Source of the DNA: Populus alba
Lineage: Eukaryota; Streptophyta; Magnoliopsida; Malpighiales; Salicaceae
Length of the DNA: 64,000 nt
Assembly (NCBI RefSeq): GCF_005239225.2
Contig: NC_133289.1
Coordinates: 3,045,501-3,109,500, forward strand
Reading direction: 5' to 3'
This document shows, in pieces, positions 13,601 through 23,317 of the stretch; position 1 is the first letter of the stretch; every line of letters starts with the position of its first letter. Under the pieces are notes generated by a model. That model was not told the DNA's origin, did no database searches, and saw only the letters and a program-made list of their open reading frames with translations. A program made the translations under genes and the position numbers.

Positions 13601-13774
13601 CTCCCATGATTGATGAAGTCGGTTTTCAGAGCGGATGACAGAACCAGGTATCGAGCAATAGACGACAGAATCAGTGGTGGTTGAGAACAGGTTGCGCGGA
13701 GGTGAAGCTCAGCCTTAAAATTTAAATTTAAATTTAAAAAATCAATGAAGGAAACAGACCTCCTTAATCACTAA
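10622..13774. other. Intergenic, AT-rich; no gene recognised
   Basis: 10622-10850 is the promoter side of the HAD-like gene. The rest is AT-rich, with degenerate MITE-like A/T runs at about 11395-11530 and 12850-12950. 12000-12190 is less AT-rich and repeats 'gtgggcccacttttg'-type motifs. 13240-13720 is a distinctly GC-richer island (separate entry). Short open frames at 10646-10840 and 12342-12566 resemble nothing I know. Confidence 0.6.
13349..13540 (-). pseudogene. Coding-like relic of unknown origin
   Basis: A GC-richer island (about 13240-13720) in AT-rich DNA. On the minus strand one frame stays open for about 62 codons, from just after a stop near 13541 to TAA at 13349-13351. It contains a hydrophobic stretch (VVGSLLALDTVLVFIFM) that could be part of a membrane helix. 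Overlapping frames are also open, so this may be chance. I do not recognise a family. There is no clear start codon or splice-site pair. It may be a decayed gene fragment. Confidence 0.25.
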
Positions 13775-13985
13775 GAGCCCGTTTGGGATTGCTGTCAAAC
13801 CAGTGTTTTGTAAAAATTCAAATTTTTTTTTTTGTTAAAAATTAAATGACGGTTGTACTTTCTGGATCGTTTTGATGTGCTGATATCAAAAATAATTTTT
13901 AAAAAATAAAAAAACATCATTTGCATGCTTTTCGGCACGAAAAACTATTTGAAAAGCAACCGCTACCACACTGCCAAACACGCTC
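13775..13985. mobile_element. Tourist-like (PIF/Harbinger-type) MITE, 211 bp
   Basis: Terminal inverted repeats GAGCCCGTTTGG (left) and, on the opposite strand, GAGCGTGTTTGG (right), flanked on both sides by the trinucleotide TAA (13772-13774 and 13986-13988). A TAA duplication with TIRs of this kind is typical of Tourist/PIF-Harbinger MITEs. The interior is AT-rich and non-coding. Relatives without clear ends occur at about 28127-28325 and elsewhere in the window. Confidence 0.8.
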
Positions 13986-14540
13986 TAAATCAATCCATTG
14001 GTGTTTAAACTTCGCTCCACTTGATAGATAAATTTGGTTTGTATGCTATTATTTCAGATTCAAAATTACAATAAATAAACTATACATAGATACATATAAT
14101 CATCTAAAACCATATCAAAATGTATCAGATATTTTTTGATAAAGCTGAAAAAACTTCACTAGACCTGGATTTTCTTCACGGATAATAATAGTCTAGGTGA
14201 TAGATATTACCTGCAAAATAACCTTTCAATGCTTAAATCGGTTTGAGTTTTTTTTTTTTAAATATATATAATGTAAGAGAAGCAAATAGAGAGAGAGATA
14301 ACTAAAATGTTTTTTGGTCATGTTGAGATGAGAACACTTCTTTTTTCTCTCTCGTTAAACTTGGGAATATATAGTTTATCTTGAAAAAAAATCTAGAGCA
14401 ACTTACTATAAAAGGCAATAGTTCTATTTTGTAACTCACTCATGTCTTAAGATTGCCTGCTTATGTCACGTGTAGCTTGTATTATGAGTAGCTTATCATG
14501 AAAGGTGGTAGTTATAGTTGAAGTTGTAGCTTACGTAAGT

Positions 14541-14566
14541 CAATATATATATATATATATATATAT
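14541..14566. repeat. (TA)n microsatellite
   Basis: About 13 uninterrupted TA units. Confidence 0.9.
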
Positions 14567-16267
14567 GATGGTAGCTCAGAAAATAAATTAAAAAAAAATT
14601 GACATAGGCAATTGAAAAAAAAAAAGAGAAATGAAGAAAATAAAAAATAGAATGAGCTTGTTGGGCTATAAATTGGTCCAATTAAAATACATTATGACTT
14701 GGTTGTTGACTAGAGATAATTTAGTCAAAACCAAATTAAACCAAACTTTTTTATTATTATTGTTGTTATGAATAATCTAATACCAGTCTTACATGTATGC
14801 AAGTATGATGGATAAGGACTGGGGGAATTTATTTTTTACTCATCTTTTCTTCGAAATAATTGTGAGTTTTTTTTAAAAAAAAATTCAAGAATACATATAT
14901 CTGCAAACCAATTTTTATGTCTTGAAATTAAATATCTTTCTAACTATATCTTAAATAAATTATCTATACTCAGAGGTCATCTTCAAGAATTGTAGTAACT
15001 TGTAACCAATGCAAATCAAGCAAGTTGGATAAAACACGGAACCATGGAAGGACACAGCTTACAAATTGGTCTCTGCAGCCGATCCATCCCCTTTCACGTG
15101 ACTTCCTTATGTGACTTTTTGTGCATAGCAATCAAAGTGTCTTCGGTTTTTTTTTAAAAAAAAATATGTTGTTCATTGTTTTTTTAAAATATTTTTTGTT
15201 TTTTTTAAACAACAGCAGCCTTAGACATGCATTTCATTCTATATTCTTGAATTTTTATTTTTTTATTAAATAAATCTCAAGTAAATAATTTGAAGCTTTT
15301 CTTTCTTTTTTGAACAACAAGCAATAAAAATGAAAATATTTTCCAATATTTCAAGAATACTCACCGTTCCATACTCTATACAATTTCATACAAGCTTAGA
15401 TTAATTTTCTAGACGATTTTTCTTCTTGTTTTTTTATAGGGCATAGTTTTTTTTGCCCCGCACTTCAAAAAGGCAAGATTAAAGCTGTTTTTTTTTTTTT
15501 AATTAAAAAAAAAAGACTACTTCCCTTGAAGTTATTCGTGGCCTCGTATGAGTCAAGGAGTGAAATGGATTTGCATCCCTGTTTGGATATTTGAAAGTAT
15601 GATACGAATTAATTTTTAAAATTTATTTTAATATTATTATATCAAAATAATTTAAATATATATATATATATTTAAAATTTAAAAAAAAATCATTTTTTTT
15701 TCAGAAAAACAATCGAAAATATGAAGTTCTGCGGTATGGCATACCTAGTTTAATGATAGACGAAAAATGGACACCTTTTTCTGATGAGAAGTTCGCATAT
15801 CAAAAGCTTTCTTTTTTGGAACTGCTGACAGAGCTATGTATATATAAGAGGTCAAGGAGTCTTTTTCCATTGACATTTTTTATTTTTACACCAGTCAGTT
15901 TTCCACCAGGAAGTTTATATATATGGCCCTGATAAGTGATCGATCACCTGTAATCCACATAAGATTTTTAAACAATTTTTTGCCATTAATTTCCACAACT
16001 AATCCTCCTCCAATCATACTCCAAGAACCCATTATGTTTTCCCAACTTTCTTCCTGAAACTAAAGGAACGTCGCTTTAGATCTGCTCATTTGGAGGTCCG
16101 AGTCACATCAGGCTCTGAAAGAGTGGTTAATTTTTGCTTGTTCTTCATCCTCTTCTCTTCCTTCTTTAGGTTGCTGGGTATACCGTTTCCGACTGCCCGG
16201 AATAAGAATGCTTTCCGCCTTCGATTGATTGAGTGCGAGCGCTTTCGTTTTCGAAGGCTATTGCTCC

Positions 16268-16272
16268 GCATC
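16268..16272. repeat. Target-site duplication, left copy (GCATC)
   Basis: Five bases immediately before the 5' LTR, identical to the five immediately after the 3' LTR (21328-21332). Confidence 0.93.
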
Positions 16273-16482
16273 TGTTAGCAAGATAAACGTTAACATTATC
16301 TTTATATAGAAATAGATAATCAGTACATATTATCTTCCTGTTATAGTTCCTATCTTATAGCTTAATTTCCTGTAATGTAGTTTCTTATTCCTAACTTATA
16401 GGAATACTTTTGTTGTACAAATACATGACCTAAGGTCTGTAATATTCATTCAATCAATATACATCTCTCTTTCATCTTTTCA
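16273..16482 (+). repeat. Copia 5' LTR (210 bp)
   Basis: Begins TGTTAGCA and ends TCTTTTCA (TG...CA borders). Matches the 3' LTR except for one T/C change and lack of a 5-bp insertion. 'ctttatataga' is a possible TATA element. Confidence 0.95.
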
Positions 16483-16496
16483 TGGTATCAGCGCAG
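16483..16496 (+). other. Primer binding site (tRNA-iMet type)
   Basis: TGGTATCAGCGC directly follows the LTR. The usual plant initiator-Met site is TGGTATCAGAGC, so one base differs. Confidence 0.85.
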
Positions 16497-16581
16497 AATT
16501 AAGATCTTGATTCATCTTGATCCTTCGCTGTTCTCCGTTGCATTCAAATCACCTGTGTAACGTCTTCCTTTTACAATCATC

Positions 16582-18177
16582 ATGTCCACAGAAGAAACAT
16601 CTCCAGCAATTGACACAGGCCTGGGAAATCAGATGGCCATTCCTACCACTTCTGCAGATCTCTCAAAAACAAACATCTCAAATCCCTATTTCACTCATCA
16701 CTCAGATCATCCGGGCTTGATTTTGGTCTCCAAACCTTTGAACGGAGATAATTACTCCACTTGGAAAAGGGCTATGACTTTAGCCTTGAACTCCAAAAAC
16801 AAATTAGGCTTTGTTAACAATTCAATCAAAGCTCCTTCGGAAGAAACTGATCCCAAAGGCTATGCAACATGGTCTCGATGTAACGATATGGTCCACTCAT
16901 GGATCGTCAACGCTCTCAGCCCAGAAATTTCAAACAGTGTGATTTATTATTCCACTACTCATGAGGTTTGGGAAGATCTTGGTGAACGATTCTCTCAAAG
17001 CAATGCACCTCACATCTTTGAAATCCAACGAGACATTGCTTATATCAAACAAGAACAGCTCTTTGTTTCTTCTTATTACACCAGATTAAAAGGCTTATGG
17101 GATGAATTGGCTTCCTATGATAATGCAGTACATGAGGCACAACAGGATCAACAAAAAATGATGCAATTTTTGATGGGGCTGAATGATTCTTACAGTGCTA
17201 TTCGCGGGCAAATCCTCCTTATGAATCCCCTTCCCTCAATTCGGCAGGCGTATTCTTCCATTTCCCAGGAAGAGAAACAGCGCATCCCTAATTCAACACA
17301 CGCCGCAATTGAACCCAGCAACAGCGCAGCTATGGCTGTTCGAGGGAGACCCAATCCAGTCAGACATGAGCGATTCAACCGTCTATATGGTTCGCAAGAA
17401 CCACAGTCGCAAGAGAGGCAGACGAACAACTTCAGGCAAGACAGACGAAGACAGGGCACAGTCCCAGGCAGAGGACGTCCCAATTGTTCACATTGTGGAG
17501 AAATGGGACACTGGGTCCAGACATGTTATGAGCTAAACGGGTATCCAGTGGGCCATCCAAAGGCCAAATTCAACCCGGGCTCAAGAAGTTTCCATAACAG
17601 GGCTAGGCCTGCAATGAATAATGTGGCCGAGAGTTCTTGGGCTAGGCCTGCAGTGAATAATGTGGTCGAGAGCCCTTCCAAGGTTGATGGCAGTCAGTTC
17701 ATTAGGATTTCAGAGGATCAATTAAAACAACTTTTGTCACTTGTTAGTATGAATGATGACTCTATATCTCAGGCAAATGATGTGACCAAACCAGGTTTGT
17801 CTAAAATCACTTCCCGTAATTGGATCATTAATAGCGGGGCGACGGATCATATTTCTTCGTCATCTAAATTATTCCGCAAAAATAAAAGTTGTTCATTACA
17901 TTCGGTAATGTTGCCCAGCAGAGATAAAGTCAATATTGTCGCGAAAGGATCGTTGCCTTTAAACTCTGTCTATTATCTGCATAATGTGCTTTGTGTTCCT
18001 ACTTTCAAAGTTGATCTGATATCAGTTAGTCGTTTGACGAGAGGCCTGAATTGCTCAATAACTTTTTTCCCTTATTGGTGTATTTTGCAGGATCTGGCTA
18101 CGAGGAGGATGATTGGTTTGGGTAAACAAAGAGACGGTTTATATTATTTGTCGGCACTTGTGACGAATAAACCGTAA
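16582..18177 (+). pseudogene. Copia gag-protease region (open, protease Asp replaced)
   Basis: Open frame of 531 codons starting MSTEETSPAID. A copia gag domain (about residues 40-240; NGDNYSTWKRAM, ALSPEI, TRLKGLWDEL) is followed by a CCHC zinc knuckle CSHCGEMGHWVQTC (residues 302-315; 17485-17526). The protease-like segment reads WIINSGATDH (residues 414-423). In copia proteases the motif is normally DSGAT, so the catalytic aspartate is asparagine here (codon at 17830-17832). The frame ends at TAA 18175-18177, early in the integrase leader, and the downstream integrase continues in another frame. Confidence 0.9.
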
Positions 18178-21105
18178 ACACCTCTTCCTCACCCACAAAA
18201 CAGCCAACCTGCAATCTTACCATCTCATCCACTGATCTCTGGCATCATCGCTTAGGACATGCATCATCTCCTTGTTTAAGTTTTATTGCCAAGAATTTTT
18301 TAAATTTTTCAATTCGGTCAAATAATGCTTGTCATGTATGTCCTTTGGCAAAGCAGAGTCGTTTACCTTTCAGTCCTAGTACTATTTCTTCAATAAAACC
18401 TTTTGAAATAATTCATTGTGATATTTGGGGTCGTTATCGACATCCTTCTCTTACTGGTGCTCATTATTTCCTTACCATTGTGGATGATTTTTCTCGTTTC
18501 ACATGGATTTTTTTAATGCGACATAAAAATAAAGCACAATCACTTTTAAAAAAATTCTTCAGCTTTGTTCGGACACAATTTGAATCTCACATAAAAACAT
18601 TTTGAAGTGACAATGGTGGAGAATTTACCTCCCTATGTTCTTTTTTTCAAGATCATGGGGTCGTATTTCAACATTCTTGCGTTTACACGCCTTAACAAAA
18701 TGGGGTTGTGGAACGTAAACATCGTCACATTTTACAAGTGGCTCGCGCTTTAAAATTTCAAGCCCATCTCCCTACCTTTTTTTGGGGGGAATGTGCTCTT
18801 ACTGCCGTCCACATAATCAATCGATTGCCCTCTCCGATTCTTTCTCTAAAAACTCCTTTTGAACTTCTCTTCTCAAAACAACCCTCTTTTTCTCATCTCC
18901 GTGTTTTTGGTTGTTTAACTTATGCTACTAATGTCCGTATTTCTCATAAATTTGATCAGCGTTCCATTCCTTCAATTTTCATTGGTTATCCCGTTGGACA
19001 AAAGGCATACAAATTTTTTGATTTGTCGAATAAAAAAATTTTCACCAGCCGCGATGTCAAATTTCATGAAACCATCTTTCCTTATGCATCTGTCCAGCCC
19101 ATTTCCCCATCCGAGCCTGGCCCAATTCCTATTATGGCCTGTCACATCCCTTGGCCCAATTCTTCTCCTTCCACATCAGATGCTTCTCTGTCACAATCCC
19201 TTACACCCCCTTTACCAAATTCCCTACCTTCCTCTCCTTTGCCGGAGCCATCACACATGTCCCCTTCACCTCGTGAATCACCGTCACCTTCTTCACCCAC
19301 ACGGCCATCTCCTTCAGCTCCACCATCTGAACACTCATCACCCCCTAATTCACCAACTACCCTTATTCCTGTCCCTATTCCTCTCTGTCGCTCAAGTCGT
19401 CAGACCGGTCCACCGATCAAACTCAAGGATTTCATCTGCAACAATGTTTACACTAACCAATCCACCTCTTTGTCGCTGGGTCCAACTAAAGGTACTCGTC
19501 ATCCTCTGTCTAACCACCTCTCCTATCACAGATACATGCCTCATCACAGATCCTTTGTTGCTCAAATTGGTACAATTACTGAACCTAAGTCCTATTCAGA
19601 GGTCGTTGTTCATCCTGAGTGGCAGAAAGCCATGACTTCTGAGTTACAAGCTCTACAGGCTAACGACACCTGGACTTTTACTACACTTCCCACTGGTAAA
19701 ACTCCCATTGGCTGCAGATGGGTGTATAAGGTCAAGCTCCGATCAGATGGGACTGTTGAAAGGCACAAAGCACGGTTGGTCGCCAAGGGCTTCACTCAAC
19801 TGGAGGGCATCGATTATCAGGATACCTTTTCTCCTACGGCCAAGATTATTTCAGTTCGCTGCTTGCTCGCCTTAGCCGCAGCCCGTGGGTGGTCTTTGCA
19901 TCAAATGGACATAAACAACGCCTTTCTTCATGGCGATCTGGCTGAGGAGATTTACATGTGTCCACCACCTAGCTTACAGCGACAGAGGGAGATTAATCTG
20001 GTGTGTCGTCTATATAAGTCGTTGTATGGTTTGAAACAGGCGTCTCGACAATGGTTTGCTAAATTCTCAGAGGCTATTTGTTCTGCTGGTTTCATTCAAT
20101 CTCGAGCCGATTACTCTTTGTTCACCAAAACACAAGGCAAGCTCTTTATTGCACTTTTGATATATGTTGATGACATTCTAATTACTGGAAATGATCATGC
20201 TAGCATTGCTGACACTAAGAAATTCCTGCATAGTCAGTTTAATCTTAAAGACCTTGGTAATCTAAAGTACTTCCTTAGTATTGAAGTTTCTGCATCCAAG
20301 AAAGGTATTTTTATCTGTCAACGCAAATATGCATTGGAAATCATTAATGATGTGGGTTTGTTAGGAGCTGCCCCAATTAACACTCCTATGGAATGAGGTT
20401 TGAAAGTTATCAGACTAGAAAGAACTGAGTAAGTATAGAAGATTGGTTGGTAGATTAATTTACCTGACAGTTTCGAGGCTAGATATAACATATGCAGTAC
20501 ATGTTTTGAGTAGATTTATGCATGAGCCTAGAAAACTTCACATGGAAGCAGCACTTCGGGTTGTCCGATATTTGAAAGGTGCACCAGGTCAAGGCTTATT
20601 TTTCTCATCGAATAATGACTTCAGGTTAAGGGCATATTGTGACTCGGATTGGGCAGATTGCCCACTTACTAGGAGATCCACCACAGGTTATTGTGTCTTT
20701 CTTGGACCGTCATTGATATCCTAGAGGTCAAAACAACAGAAAACAGTTTCCCTTTCTTCTGCCGAGGTCGAATATCACGCAATGACAGGAGCTTGCTGTG
20801 AGTTGACATGGCTACGTCAACTATTGAAAGACTTGGGTCTAATACATCATAAAGCAACTCTATTGTTTTGCGACAACAAGGTCGCCTTGCACATAGCAGC
20901 CAACCCAGTTTTTTATGAGCGGACTAGACACATAGAGATGGATTGCCACTTCATTAGAGATAAAATTCAAGATGGTTCAGTGATCACAAGATATGTGAGT
21001 TTTGCACATCAGCTAGCAGATATCTTGACCAAGTCTTTGGGAAAGGAGAATTTCGTTCCTATGATCCGCAAGTTGGGAGTCCAAGATATTCACTCTCCAA
21101 CTTGA
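18178..21105 (+). pseudogene. Copia integrase-RT-RNase H region, interrupted
   Basis: Integrase core pieces (HCDIWGRY, VDDFSRFTW, SDNGGEF, VERKHRH), a Pro/Ser-rich linker (about 19120-19370), reverse transcriptase (QMDINNAFLHGDL, SLYGLKQASRQW, YVDDILITG near 20163) and RNase H ([18 protein letters not shown]) appear in copia order, ending in a stop at 21103-21105. Interruptions: a frame change between 18177 and 18345, TGA at 18603-18605 just before SDNGGEF, TAA at 18693-18695, TGA at 20394-20396 followed by a short deletion or frame change before 20443, and TAG at 20722-20724. The copy cannot make an intact polyprotein. Confidence 0.92.
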
Positions 21106-21112
21106 GGGGGAG
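21104..21112 (+). other. Polypurine tract
   Basis: 'gagggggag' immediately before the 3' LTR, the expected position for plus-strand priming. Confidence 0.85.
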
Positions 21113-21327
21113 TGTTAGCAAGATAAACGTTAACATTATCTTTATATAGAAATAGATAATCAGTACATATTATCTTCCTGTTATAGTTCCTATCTTATAG
21201 CTTAATTTCCTGTAATGTAGTTTCTTATTCCTAACTTATAGGAATACTTTTGCTGTACAAATACTGTACATGACCTAAGGTCTGTAATATTCATTCAATC
21301 AATATACATCTCTCTTTCATCTTTTCA
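21113..21327 (+). repeat. Copia 3' LTR (215 bp)
   Basis: Near-identical to 16273-16482. It carries an extra 5 bp (ctgta) in 'acaaatactgtacatgacc' and one T-to-C difference just before. Confidence 0.95.
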
Positions 21328-21332
21328 GCATC
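21328..21332. repeat. Target-site duplication, right copy (GCATC)
   Basis: Matches 16268-16272. Confidence 0.93.
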
Positions 21333-21436
21333 CCCCCAAAGGTGGACTATGAAGAGAAGAATCAAAAGAATTGAACTACCTACTCATTATGTTGAGGTGA
21401 ATTATAGAACACTAAAAGCTGTGGTATCTTATGGAC

Positions 21437-21551
21437 CTAACATAGGTCATATCCCTCACGACATAAGATTGAAAGATTTAAAACCTTCTTCTTTGCTAAC
21501 CGGAGCCCGGCCTTCTTTGCTAACATAGGTCATATCCCTCACGACATAAGA
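21437..21551 (+). repeat. 32-bp direct repeat, two copies
   Basis: 21437-21468 and 21520-21551 are the same 32 bases (starting ctaacataggtcat, ending acgacataaga). The second copy ends where FtsH homology begins. Confidence 0.9.
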
Positions 21552-22183
21552 AATCATAACTGGTGCAGCAGGGGACCTGCAACAGATCACTCAAATTGCT
21601 AAACAGGTAAGTCATAACAAACTAAGATTACTAAACAGATCACTCAAATTTACAGATCATAAAACGAAAGGGAAACTTCTCTAACTTGGATTGATAAATT
21701 ATTTTCCTGCAGATGGTAACAATGAATGGCATGTCTGAGCTCGGACCATGGGCACTGACCGATCCAGCAGCACAGAGCAGTGATGTGGTTCTAAGGATGC
21801 TAGCTAGAAACTCCATGTCAGAGAAACTCGCGGAAGATATCGATTCATCAGTGCGAGACATAATTGAAAGAGCATATGAGATTGTTAAGGAACAAATAAG
21901 GAACAATAGGGAGGCCGTTGACAAACTGGTGGAGGTGCTGCCAGAAAAGGAAACCCTCTCTGGGGATGAGTTCAGGGCAATCTTGTCTGAATTCACAGAT
22001 ATTCATGTTGATAAAACAGATAGAACCCCTGTAAGAGAATTGATTAATGCCTAGCATAATTACTTGGATAATGTAGCATATAAAATTATAGTGAGATGTA
22101 AATTGTTATAATTATATTGTCCATATTATCACTCTCAATCCATTATATCATTTTGCTTACTTTGCTAACCGGAGCCCGGCCTT
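21491..22183 (+). repeat. 24-bp direct repeats flanking the FtsH fragment
   Basis: 21491-21514 and 22160-22183 are identical (starting CTTTGCTAACCGG, ending CCCGGCCTT, with an internal CCGG-AGC-CCGG near-palindrome). The FtsH gene fragment lies between them. Confidence 0.92.
21550..22054 (+). pseudogene. FtsH metalloprotease C-terminal fragment (chloroplast FTSH2/FTSH8-like)
   Basis: Two exons, 21550-21606 and 21713-22054, separated by a GT...AG intron with good borders (cag/gtaagt and tcctgcag). They encode the end of a chloroplast-type FtsH: ITGAAGDLQQITQIAKQ, then MSELGPWALTDPAAQSSD, NSMSEKLAEDID, IRNNREAVDKLVEVL, ending TPVRELINA and a stop. Full FtsH2-type proteases have about 690 residues, with an AAA+ ATPase and a zinc HExxH site. 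None of that is here, so this roughly 130-codon remnant cannot be a working protease. Retention of the intron means it arose from genomic DNA, not from mRNA. It sits between direct repeats and next to the copia insertion. Family assignment is from remembered VAR2/FtsH8 sequence. Confidence 0.88.
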
Positions 22184-22320
22184 AATTTCTTCTCATATAT
22201 ATATATGATGAAAAACCATATACGTACATACTTATATTGCCTCAATGTAAAAAAAAAAACTTTGCATGTAATTCTTAATTGTTTCATGAAAAATATCCAC
22301 ACTAATATATAGTTGCGTGT
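22184..22320. other. Spacer with SSL gene 3' flank
   Basis: AT-rich spacer with a short (AT)n run at 22195-22206. It probably includes the 3' UTR of the minus-strand SSL gene. Confidence 0.5.
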
Positions 22321-23277
22321 TCATATCCTATACCTTCCAGCAAAAGGTAAAGCTACCGACCCTATCCATAATCTCCCATCTTTCTCCATTACCTCACTTA
22401 CAGACTCCAACCTACTTCCGTCCACGTCTTCGAACACTTCCAGTATGTCACCATTCTCACTCAACCTCACCGCCAAGCCACTCCCTCTATACCTGGACAG
22501 AGTTGATTGGATCTTCGTTATGTCGAGTGGAAGCTTAAGCAGAAGATTCCCTATCCATGGATATGAAAATAACAGCTCAGATAGCTTCTCTCTTCTTGAA
22601 TTTATACCAACCCAGTATCCTCCTCTAGGGCTCCTTTTTATGTTATCCGGGAAACCCTGCAGTTGAGCAAAGACTTCGACAGTTCCAGCTTTCGACGTTT
22701 TTATCCAATACCTTAAGATTCTACAGCTGGTGGTCTCAGCTAATAAAATGAAGTCTCCATCTTTGCTTAGAGCTACTCCGTTTGGAAACGTGAGGTTGCT
22801 GAGAAGAACTCTCACTTGTTTGTTTACTGGATCATATTTAATTAGTCTTCCTGATTTATCCCCACTCAATACCACTGAGAGATAATTCCTGCAAGATTGC
22901 ATCTATCATTCAGGCTGTTGTAAACATTTCTAAGAACATATGTGCAGGTTAAAGGCTGCCTAGACAACCGTTCAAAATTTGACCAATTAATAATATTTCA
23001 GTTGCATTATTGCTTTGCTAACCTATTCAAATGAAGGGGCATGCCATGCAAGAAAAAAAAAAAAAAAAAGCTTAGATGCACTTGTCTGGCCTTTCTAGAA
23101 TGTGCCCGAGTTTTTTTAGTAGTTAAGTTAGGTGGGCCTGGCTATACAGACCCAATAGCGCCTGCTTTTTTAAAGGCGGGGCTGGCCTCATTCTCTTGGC
23201 CTTTTTCTCTCTCTTTATGAAAAATAATAAATATCAAAAGTTTGTATTTTAAAATATGCTTAAAATATAATTATATT

Positions 23278-23317
<40 letters not shown>

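Larger units (their letters stand above)
13986..16272. other. Intergenic, AT-rich; no gene recognised
   Basis: Holds a (TA)n microsatellite at 14541-14566, several long T/A runs (15150-15210, 15485-15515) and degenerate MITE-like DNA near 15600-15720. 16080-16272 is GC-richer and open on both strands for about 60 codons, but has no recognisable protein. The copia element inserted at its right edge. Confidence 0.6.
16273..21327 (+). mobile_element. Ty1/copia LTR retrotransposon, structurally complete, coding-defective
   Basis: 5,055-bp element with 5' LTR 16273-16482, a tRNA-iMet-type primer site, gag, protease, integrase, RT and RNase H in copia order, a polypurine tract and 3' LTR 21113-21327. 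The host 5-mer GCATC is duplicated on both sides (16268-16272 and 21328-21332). Element size and LTR length would suit the Ale-type copia group, which is inference. The LTRs differ by one substitution and one 5-bp insertion, so insertion looks recent. The coding region nevertheless carries two frame changes and four internal stops, so it is not autonomous. Confidence 0.96.

Noticed and set aside
16086..16278. Overlapping open frames of about 61 codons on both strands at the left edge of the copia insertion
   Set aside because: Neither resembles a known protein and the right flank does not continue either frame recognisably. Probably chance openness of a less AT-rich patch.
18922..19635. 237-codon plus-strand frame inside the copia element
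   Set aside because: Out-of-frame shadow of the pol region and its Pro/Ser-rich linker; no domain.
22313..22666. Plus-strand 117-codon frame
   Set aside because: Antisense shadow of SSL exon 3.
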